From Siphonodentalium dalli (taxonomy: Eukaryota > Mollusca > Scaphopoda > Gadilida > Siphonodentaliidae), in NCBI GenBank assembly GCA_032622095.1, contig CP136062.1:132821282-132885281 (forward strand): DNA of 64,000 bases, given 5' to 3'. Below the pieces are notes generated by a model. The model saw only the letters and a program-made list of their open reading frames with translations, had not been told where the DNA came from and searched no databases. Position numbers and translations under genes: made by a program. Of the stretch, positions 11,601 to 23,600 are shown in pieces. Numbering within the stretch: position 1 is the first letter of the stretch; every line of letters begins with the position of its first letter.

Positions 11601-14600
11601 AGTGTAGCCAGTAAATGTAAACAGACCATAATTCACGGCTAGGAATGTGATCGATGCCTTGTGACAATGACCCCAATAATTAGGGCATGTGTCTAATCTG
11701 GAGAATCATACAATTTGCATGGCTTGTTCCATCTGCTGGCTCTCATTCCATACTCTAATTTATAATTTTGTGGATTTGGACAATTCGCTTAGATCATATG
11801 TGTCGGACACCATGTGTAAGGGTTTTAATCTTTTCATGATTGGAGCTTCCTGAATTTTTTGAAAACCCTGTGCCAATGCATTCTCTTATATATAAAGCGA
11901 GTCGCCCATAGGGTGCCTTGCATATATATAAGAGAAAGCATGGGCCTAACAATATTTACCTTGACCTTGTAAACCAGTGCTTTCTCTTATATATATATAT
12001 AAGAGAATGCACTGGCACAGGATCTTTAATGCGGCAGCTCACGTCATGAAAGGGTTAAATACAACCTACCTCTGAGGAAGCACCCCTTGATTTAACAGAA
12101 TTACCGAGCTGTCGCTTGAGAGCTTCCATATTATCCTCCAGTTGTTTTATAGTTTGCCTCAACTGAAAACATACAATGTGGATTGAATATTAGCTGAATG
12201 GTATGAGATTTCCTATGCACATAAAGAAACATTTCAAGAAATATTGTCTAATTTAATCAGGGGTGGCACCAGGATTTCCTCGACAAAGGTGCTACAATCC
12301 CCGATAGGGAGAGCTATATGATCACAGAAGCTACTGGACTGACTGCTGCAGATTTCCCCAATGGGGGGGGGGGGGGGGGGGGGGCTAACCCACCCCAACC
12401 CCACTCTGGTGCCACGCCTGAATTTAATATGGAATTTAAATTCAGATAAAATATCAACATACTTAAAAATTGTTGCCAGGCTCAGTCAGAATTATACATG
12501 ATAAGCTTATCTTGCACTTAAATTCTTTAGATGTTACCAATGTAATACAGTATATAAATTTCGGAAATTCTCAACACCACTGAGCTGCTTCACGAATGTG
12601 AAATTTTAACCCTTTCTATACTAAATGAGTAGTTCCCTTGGGAAATGTTCAGAAAATAAGTTCAACAAATGATTATTTGTTGAACTTATTATCTGAACAT
12701 TTCCCACCAATGAATATGAATATGAATCATTCTTCTATCTGTATTATCTGTTTTTCTGTCTATATTCTGTTATTATTACCTAAATGATAATAGACCGATC
12801 CTATGTATACTTTTATAACTGAATGGAAGAATCCAATCAGTATATAAGGGTTAATACACTCATTTTAGAGCTCATTCCCAGAAGGCACTACAACACGAAG
12901 CATATATGTGACCCACCATATCAAATCCAGTTGTAAGTCGGGATTTTTTTACCCTGTGCCAATGCATTCTCTTATATATGCGAGTCGACCATAGGTCGCC
13001 TCACATATATAAGAGAATGCATTGGCCTAACAATTTTTTACAATTTTAATAATTTTTTCTTGTATTCTTTAACAATTTTATAATTTCACCCATACAGAGC
13101 CCCTATGGTCGACTCGCATATATAAGAGAATGCATTGGCACAGGGTAAACAAATACCGACTTCCGACTGGATTTGATATGGCGGGTCAAATATGATGATG
13201 CGAATGCAGGACATTCCATATATATATCATTTCCTTGAAAAATGTTGTCAGGTTTCAAGTCACAAGCTGGTAAACCAAGAATAAATAATTATGAATGTAA
13301 TAAGTTTGTTACAGACGGTGAAATGTTTGAAAGCTATATGATGCAGCGCATGTAAAAACTACAATGTGACCAATACAAGACACTCAAAGCAACACATCTG
13401 AATGGGCATGTACTAGCCACCCACAGGGACGCTGGATCAAATTGTAGTAGCTTCTAAAAGAGAGTATTGGTATTGACAGAGATCATACAAAATCAAAATA
13501 TTCATGACGGGAGCTGTGATGGTGCAGCATTAAAGATCCTGTGCCAGTGCATTCTCTTATATATGCGAGTCTCCCATATGGAGCCTCCCATATATAAGAG
13601 AATGTACTGGCTTACAAGGTTAAGGTAAATATTGTTAGATCAATACATGCTCTTATATATGCGAGGATCTCTATGGTAGACTCGCATATATACAAGAATG
13701 CATTGGCACATGGTTTTCGCCAAATTTCAGGAAGCTCCAGTCTTGAAAGGGTTAAGAATATGTATACCAGGCACTGTATATCAATCATAGAGGTAAATTC
13801 TTGTTGCATTTGTGGGTATGATGGTATATCATGTGTTCCAATACTAAAATCAACATTTTGAAGCAAACATATGCCTGACAATAACAATACAATAACAAGA
13901 CAATAAACTTTTTGGTGCTATGTTTTATGAAAATATGAATTATTCAAGGAGTTCTTTGAACCTTAAAGATGGTCTCTCTCTTCCTATAAAAAGTTTGATA
14001 TAGTTTCCTCGGTATAAAATAATAATTATGAATCGAAGACCCCTGTCCGGAAATCCTTGTATCAATAAAAATTTATTTTATTTCAAATTTTCTGGTATAA
14101 TACATACAATTGATTATATAAGAAAATATCTATATAAAATCAATATTAATTGATAGAAATGTTTCCAGACAGGCGTCTTCCAACTCACTTTTATTATTTT
14201 ATACTCCGGAAACTATATAAAACGTATTTAGAAAGAGATAATCCATCTTTAATTAAAAGTATAAAAATTTAATAATATTTGTGGAGCTATGTGATCCAGT
14301 GGTTAGCGTGTCGGATTTATCTTCGCTGTCAACTCATCAAGAGGAGTTCGCGACCCACCGCTAGTCTAATGCGAGTTTCACACAACAGTGTCTTGGCCGA
14401 ATTGATCGACATGCATTTGTCGAATCGTACACTGTTCAAATACCATGCCAAGTTGTGACCCTTGAGCAAGGTAGCTCGTACTGTGATTTCTCCGCATCAC
14501 TCACGTGTTAAAAGAGTACTCGGTACGGGTGTCAATAGATCTTGTCAGTATGTTAACCTTGATATGTGCACAAATTCATTGCCGCTGGGGATGCTTCCTC

Positions 14601-17600
14601 GATGGAGGATGGGAGTGACAATGATGTCACATGCCCTATGACCGAGGTAATAATTGACGTAAAGTACATTGAAATAAATTCATTGTGGAATGTGCTATTA
14701 TTATTTTATGTGATTATTATTTTATTATTGTCCAAGACATAACAATCATTATTTTGAGAAACAACCAACAATACCTTAGCTACTTCGTGCTTCCAGAAAT
14801 CTTCTCGCTGGCTCTTTTCTGCCAAAAGTCTTTCGACCTGAAATTATTCCTATGACTATTAATTAAAGCTTTTGGTAGATATGAAACAAGTCTATAATTA
14901 TAAAATTCCTTACTGATTATGGACATAAAATGTCACACTGTGTGCTGCACGTATAATGACCATACTGAGCACCAACCTAATTCAGCACAATAGCAGTCAG
15001 CCATCATTAATATAAGAAATTAGTGTTTCGGAACAAGAGTATCTCAACATTTGAAAATAACCTTTGCATGGAGTCAGTTTTAGGTTTTTTGAGATATTCC
15101 CGTTATATATTCCATTGAAAAATGGCTGTAACGTCACTGGCCCACCACACAAGATCATGACTTCTTCAGCAGTTAACAGGTTAAGTCAAGTAAACATTTT
15201 ATTGTTCAACAACTTATCCTCTCGTTCTCTGAAATATTGGTAGTTAACATACCGTAGTTGAAACACATGAGTGATAGAATTCAGTTCACCCTATTTGAGG
15301 ATTCTAATAGTGGACTTCATTACAAGTCTATTCTGTTTAACCAATTCTATACTAAACACTCATTAATGAGTAGTTATCCCCCAGCTAGGAAAGGATCAGA
15401 AAATAATTTCAACAAATGACATACAAACTTATTATCTGAGAGTGAGTAGATGGGCGTGAAGCGCCCGGGATGGTCGAAAAGATCGAGTGATCTTCTCCTT
15501 CACCCCACGGTTTGTTGTTGTTGGAGATATAGCACACAGAAAACAGTCATGTCTGAACACGGCAAAAGCGGACATAATGAATTAATGTTATTTCGTTGAT
15601 TGAATTGATTGGATAGATTATTTGGGGAAGAGCCCACGAGCTTTAATATGGGGTGTGAGGGGTGTCCCGGTGGGTCCTTTTAATTTAATATGTGGTTGAG
15701 CTGAGCGTGTCATCTGGTGCGCTGAAAAAGGAGCGGGGCCCCGTGTTATAATTTTAAAATGGTGTTAGTTTGTTAGTTGTTTAAAAAACAACCGCAAGGC
15801 AGAGCGTGTGATTCAATGCGCCATCATACCGCTATTCTGCAACTTATTATCTGAACATTTCCCTCCAATAAATACCCTGTAGGACTCCTTCTGCGCTTTT
15901 ATTATCTGTTGTCTGCTTATATTACCTGTACATCCCTCCAAATCAATAATAGACCATTATGATGAACACTTTTTATTTTGATGGGGGAATCCATCTAGTA
16001 TAGAATGGGTTAAACTAGATCACAAATTTCTACCAATATTTAAGATATAATAGTTTAAATATATCTCTAGATTCCGATTGTTAACCAACCTCTGCTTTGC
16101 GTTCTTCAGCAATCATTGCACTGGCTTGCCCCATATATATCTTCTCCATCTCCCGCGTCTTATCTTCGGGACTTATTTTCAAATCTTCCATATCATCAGA
16201 ATCTGATGTTGATACAGTTTTCAGCTTCTCCTGTGAAATGATATGATACAACATGAAACCAAAGTACAGTATAGCCCTAAATAATCGACTCCTTAACCAC
16301 AGCAGAATTATGGGTAACTTTTAAGGATTTAGTCAGTGAGAGCTTTCCGATGCATGGCAAAAAGCCATATTTCCAACTAAATTCTGCTGTGGTTAAGGAG
16401 TTGATTATTTAGGGCATTACTATAAAATAAGTAACAAACTTGTTTTTTTTATTCATTTATTTTTATTCATTTATTAAGAAATTAAAGTCCCACTTAATTT
16501 TCGAACCCCCATCACATATATAAAATATATGCCATATTATATACCATTATATACCATTTGAAAGAGGAAGCTCCAAGACATTTTATTATCAACTTATCCG
16601 GTGTAATAAACTGTGAGTATGTTGTTTTTGTTGAGTTACTGACGTTTTTTTCTTCTCATCTGGATTGTAGTTCAAATTGTATTATTTTCAATGGAGGGGG
16701 AATAACTCTAAATATTAAAGATAGAGTTATTCCTCTTCCATTGAAAATACATTTTGAGTTTGAATTATGTTGCATTCTGGGAGCCAAAACGGAGGTAATA
16801 ATTCTATGATTTCAGCTGTTTTCTATTTCTCTATGAGCATCTTCTGAGGCACAGATGTTTCAAATGGTGATGAATTATAGTATTTTAATCATATTTTATG
16901 GCATAGATTATTATTAAAACTGTATATCAAGGCACTATTAAAAAAAATAATCAGTGACTCGATAATTAAGTGGGCCTTTAATATTTTATCAGTTTTATGT
17001 CAAAAGCAGTCAGTGGATACAGAATATTGTCAACATCTTTATGATTTTTGCGACTGCCAAATAAAATATCATAAAAAGGCAAAATATGACGTGGTAATTC
17101 CAACAAAAGGCCATAACTCTGGTAAAAATTGGTTGGCAGAACCCAAATTCGGCTTGATCTATATGCAGGGGTAGTAAACTCACATACCAAATATCATTCC
17201 ATTCAGTTCAGACTTACTAAATTTATCATCTGGAAGTTATAAACTAAATGCAAATTTGAACAAAACAGGGCAAAACTCTGGTGAAAATTGGCAGGCAGAA
17301 CCAAAACATGAATTTGAATTTATTTTGGGCTATTAAACTCACATACAAAATTTCATTCCATTCAGTTCAGACTTACTAAAGTTATCATCCAGAAACGAAA
17401 AAAGTGAACAGGCAGACGGACCGGGACAGAACAATAAGATAATACATTCCCTTATTTTAAAACATGCATACAATATGTAACTTGATAAATTATTCATTAT
17501 CGCTTAAATAAAAAAAATATTTCTCAGCTATAAATTGTACATAATACCGGTATATTCATATATCTAATTATAACTTTTGTCATCACGGTGGTGAAATGAA

Positions 17601-20600
17601 ATACATGAAGTCTGTGGTCTATATCATCACTAGGGCGAGTTGTAGCTGCAGCGGGTCATCCAGTTCACAAGTCATGTCAGGATCAAAGACTGAGGTAGAG
17701 TGGACTTTTGAAAATGCAGTGTACCACAGACTGTTGCAAAAACATTTATTATGAATTGGGCAGCTTGTTCAATTGGGGCAAGCTGCAAGGGCCAGTCTAT
17801 ATAATGTGGGAAATTCGACAACACTCAGTTCTCAAAGTAGATAACTTATAAGAATGCTTATAGTGAATGAACATTGCTATCTAACTTCTATTAAGCTGCC
17901 AACTGACATTTTTGTTGTGATTCTCCTGTCTGTTTATTGGTGCTTATGAAGCGTTACATCATTCACGAAGACAATTGTCTGTTAATCGAAATTTTACAAG
18001 ATTGGTCATGGACCAAAACTTTGAAAATCTCAAAACGTAGAAATCACCCCCAGCCAAAATATGTGTGTTTTCACACACCTCTTGGTAACAAGCCTAGAAA
18101 TAGTGTGCCTGTCATTTGATAAATGAGGTCCCCAGAGGGTGAATTAAGTGACTACCTTACACAGCGGGCTAGTACCACTAAATTCTCCCTCTGGGTACCT
18201 CATTCTGCTTAGGCCTCATCTTCTGGGAAGTATCTTTAGTCTCAAATATATCATTATTTTTAGATACTTTTTCCCTTCTGTTCATTTTCTACATCACTAA
18301 ATTCACCCTCTGGGGGACCTCATTCTGCAAATGACAGGCACATTATTTCAAGGCTTGCTTATGGTTAAAACGTTAGTGACATCAATTTCATACCAAGTAA
18401 TATAGCCAAAATTATGAAAATGCGGTATGTGAATAATAAATCACACACTTAAGCATAAACCAAGTTTGATCTTTTATTTAATCTTAATGTATATTTACAC
18501 TGTGTTGTTCAAGTAATGCTTTCCCACAACACGAGTTGTCATTTTATGTCACTTCGGTCGAGGTAGTTGACCATAGTTCAGTATTTCCGCAGCTGGATAA
18601 AATATAAAAAAAAAAATTATAAAAAAAAATTCCCTACCTACCCATGTACCTACCTACCCTAATTTTTTCACAAATGTTAGCGGAAACATACTATCATTTT
18701 TGTTTGGCCTTACTTGAATCCTCAGTATATTGACCATTCACTATGATATTTCCAGCTTCAGTGCAACACTAGTGCCCACCATAATCAAATGAAATTAATT
18801 TGAAACACAAAAATCGCCAATTTTCACACATTTTGTGTGATTATGTAGTCCAGCATACATTATGAGGATCTTATACTAGAGCGCTGTCGACCCTTTATTC
18901 TGAAGGTCCGTTGCCCTGAAGGTCCGATGTTCAGAAGGTCCAATACTCTAAAGGTCATAGTAGGAAGGTCCAATACAATTCTATGAAGGAGTATTTTGGG
19001 GACATGTGGAAATTCTCAATTTGAAGAGTTAAGAACCTTGTCTTATATATAGGTACAGTGCATTTAGTGAACATTCAGATGACCACAATTCAACCACTTG
19101 CGACAGAATCGCAGTCATGTGTACATATAAATCATAGATGGATAGATCATAGGATATCCATGTCTTCTTCACCTAATTCCTCATCTATATGTCTTATTCT
19201 ATCCAACACCTGACTCGTCTGTGAGTTTGTCATTCCCAATTTAGCTGTATAGTTTATTTTTACCTCTTGTTCGGACCAAAAATCATCAAGTAGGTTTTTA
19301 AATTGGTTTAGGTCTTTGGCGTCAACTGACTATTTCTTCAGCCAGATGGTTCCAAAACTCTTTGACTAAAAGTGTTTTTTCTTTTATCTTTTGTCCCTCA
19401 TTGTAGATGGGTGAATATTTGAAAACTGTACAATTTGGAAGATTGCATTGCGCGAAATTCAAAGTTCAAATTCACAGAAAAAAATATTTCCATGTCGAAC
19501 CTGATGACTTACCATGAATTAGGGTTTGCTTCAGCACGCTGGAATTTTATTGCTATTGCCATGGCAACATGAACGTCATGACTTAATCAAGCAAAGTAAT
19601 AAAATATGTCACTCATGTTACTAACAAACAACAATCAGCTTACCGGTACACCAATAACAGTCATTTCATACGACTAAAATATATTTATTGTTATTACCTT
19701 TTGTTAATTCTTGGAAATAATTGAGCTTGAATAAGCTCATGATAGCGAATATGTTTAAAATCTCTATAAGCATGAGTCAACTCACACATTTATTGCATAA
19801 AAGTACAAAACTTATTACTCTGTAGGCCATGAACTTAAGAGTCCCAAGTTGATCATATTTGCATAAGTATCGACACTTTGTAGCAATCCCAATATAATAA
19901 TAATTGTTTTCTTTGGATGAGAATTTTGTTAATAAAATATGCACTGGTAACAGGAGTGACATTGGTAACAGGAGTGACATTTTGGTAACAGGAATGACCC
20001 TCCTGGTTTTTCACAATGTGGCCATATACAGTGAATTTTGGTACACAATAATGTTATGTCACTCAAGAATCTTGCTTTTTTATGTGATAATCTTCTGCAA
20101 AAACTCAAACCATGTTTGGCAAGGTCAACACTCTGGCTGGCACTCAACAGATGTATACAATTGGACTCTTAGGCTCATTCAGATAAAGAATAGGTTTGGG
20201 TTTTCACAATTCACCCTGTATAAATTGGTCTGTCTGTGATTTATATTGAGAGCTAAGACTATTTATAAAAGTATGCAACTGTTTTGCTTGTTAGTGGGAT
20301 AACTTGGAATAAATATCAAAAGATTTGCTGTAGCCAGTACTAGCCAGTAGCCACCAAGACTGCATGTAGTCTCTGCTTCTCTGATGTGACTTTTGTTGGA
20401 AATATAGGATAAAATCTTATTTTGAATCAAACCGGAATACCAAATCATTCGTATCCATTTGACTCTTCAATACCATGTGACTTTTTCCATTAAGACACAG
20501 CTAGAAGCTGTATAACACAAGACTTCAATTTATGGTCTTTATTTTGAACAGAACTGTTCTGATATTTTATGTGTGGCAAATTTAATGAAGTTGACCATGG

Positions 20601-23600
20601 CCTAAATGGGGGGGGGGGGGGGGGGGGGGGCTTGCAAGATATCAAACAACAAATATAAAACATATATTACTTCATTTTTTTTCCCAAATGGATTATATTG
20701 AATTTCCTTCTTGTGATGAAAAGTGATGACTGCTGACTTTGTTGATCTTCTGACATTGACCAGAACTGGCTAATCAAAGTGTTGCACCTGTTACTGTCAC
20801 TCCTGTTGCCAAAAAAGTAACAAGAGTGACAGTAACAGGAGTGACATATATGGCAGTTAATGAAAATTTCTAAAAAATGTATTTAGATTTGAAACTTGAA
20901 CACTTATGTTTTGCATAAAAGACTCATTCTAGAATATGAAAAACTTATTCCTGATACATCGAAAATGATGATAGAAATGATATTGCGGGTAACAGGAGTG
21001 ACTTACAATTAACCTACTCGCCTCATTTGTTCATTAATGCTCTCCGGTATGCATAAATTATATCAAATCATCACCATTTCTACTTTTGTTGGGATTACCT
21101 ATTTGGTGACCTTCCCTCCGGTGGCAGGTTCCTCAAGAAGGCTACTTTACACCCTCATATAATTCCTTGTTATACTCTTGGTAACAGGAGTGACACACAA
21201 ATTTGTAACAGGAGCAATGAGATCTATATGTTCAAGTTTAAATGAAGAAAGTCCATATTCCAGTTATAGTCATTTTGTTCAAGTTTGATAGACTCAAATA
21301 GGATTGAATATGTGAGATTTATCTGATCTCTTCATGAAAAAAATATAGTCTTTACTTTTCAATGTAGAAAAGTAACATTCAGAAATTCATGACATGGACT
21401 CATGTTTGCTCTGTAAAAATCCAACAGCTCAGACTTTGGCTCAGTTTTTCTGTCTGAATATCATCCTAATTATCATGGTACCTAGAAAAAATTATTATTT
21501 GGTTTTCTCCTGTTGCACAAACTTCTGTAATTATAGGACCAATGGTTGTAACATCAAATTGTACACTTTTCAAATATTCACCCAGATACAGTTTGAAGTT
21601 GTGTCCTCTTGTGTCGGAATTGGTGTTTTTTGTCAAAATATTTGGTACCTCCGGGTCATAATTGTTAAACATCTTATAACATTCAATCATGTCTCCTCTG
21701 AGTCTTCTGTACTATGATGTTGGGAATCTGGGATCTTTAATTTTACCAGTCGCTCTTCGTATGTTAATTAATCTTTCAATGATTGAATCAGTTTCAACAT
21801 GTTGCTTTCCATTTACTTTTATTAGTTGCGTTATGTGTTTTATCAGATACCGGTATGGTTTCCAGGCAGGTTGATCATACTCCAATCTTGGTCGAACCAT
21901 CCTTTGTAAAGTTTTGTAAACATTTCCTGGTTGAGATGGGTGAAAGATCTTCTTATCATGCCCATTACAGAGTTTGATTTCTGTGCCTTCTCGTTTATAT
22001 GCTCTTCAAATGATAATTTTGTATCATTGATGATCCTATATCTTTCTAACTGTTGACATGTTTTATTTTGCATGTATCTCCATTATCAAGCTAGCCTGTG
22101 ATTGGGTAAACTATATTTGGAACAAGGAAGGAGGTCGGCGCTAAGAGACTGCGGGCTGGCTCTCACGAAATAGGACCGCCATCAACAAGGCACTGTGAAG
22201 TATTTTATCTAAAGGTTAAGTTATTTGTAGCATAATCCACAGGCCTTCCAAACAGTGAGTGATAAATAATTAAAATAAATTTTTTATTAATATTTACCTA
22301 TAACTTAGTATAAGAAGACTAAGTTATAGGTAAATATTAATAAAAAAATTATTTTAATTATTTATCACTCACTGTTTGGAAGGCCTGTGGCATAATCATT
22401 AATGATAAGGTGAGATTAAATGTAGTCTGTCCAAATAACCCCAAGATAAGACATTAACCATGACTTTAATACGAACAACCAACATTGGCAACAAATGTTC
22501 AAATCATGATATCCTCATGAGGCCCCCACCCCCACGGAATACGGAATACTACTTAACACAGAGGGTGGAATACGGAATACCAGTTAACAGCCATATGTAA
22601 TATACACTGTGAGAATTTTAAGAGAAAGTCAAAATCACACAGCAGTTCAAGGACTAATGATGTCACGGAAAATTTATTTTCCGGATAAATTTTCTATTGC
22701 CGTATGAATAGGGTCCTGCGAATTGGAGATTTTGATCGAATCGAATATCGAATCGAGTTTACAAAATCGAATCGAATCGAATCATACCTGTGTGTTGCAT
22801 TCTCAATTAGGCTTTTACTTTCAATGATTAGACGATTTGAGAAACGTTCTATGAACTTCCATGAAATTCCATCATAACTTGTGTGGTGATCAACCGTCGT
22901 TCCCGATACTATTAACTTCAATTGAGAATTGTTGAGAGAAAAAAACAGATTAAAACGTCCACGCGGTCGTAACAACGATTAGATATATAACCACTAAACA
23001 GATTATCGGAATTAAAATCACGCGCAATTTGTAGAGTTTGCATGTACATGCACAATTGCAAATCGGCACTCGGAAACACCCGTTTTTATAAACTTGAAGA
23101 TGCAACAACAGTCGCAGGGTAGCCTGTTTATGTAGTGTTGGATGATTAGATGTCTTGTTGTCCCAGATGCTTGCGATTTATATACCACGTTTCATTCACC
23201 ACACGTGTAAGTTTCTGCACTACATGTAGCTTTTATCATGTTTAAAATAATCATGAATAACGGACGACAAATTGTCAAGTTTCAAAAAAGTCAACTTCAA
23301 AAGAAAACACCGCCTGACGCACTCTTCGACGACGGGAGCATGTGTTGTTTACATTCTCGGCGATATTACAGAACGAATGTCGACCACGACGAATGCGGAG
23401 GATGGGAAAGTTACATTTATTTTATTGTTAAATACACTTATTAAGTAACTTCATTTGGTCATAACATATATCAACATACCATGCATAAAATCATCTGGCC
23501 AATATCCATTTGCTTTCATACTTCGTTCGAAAGACGAATCATTAGAAAAGGGGTTAGCGGTGTACTCCATTGGTACCTCGTGTGCACGGTTTTAGACAAA

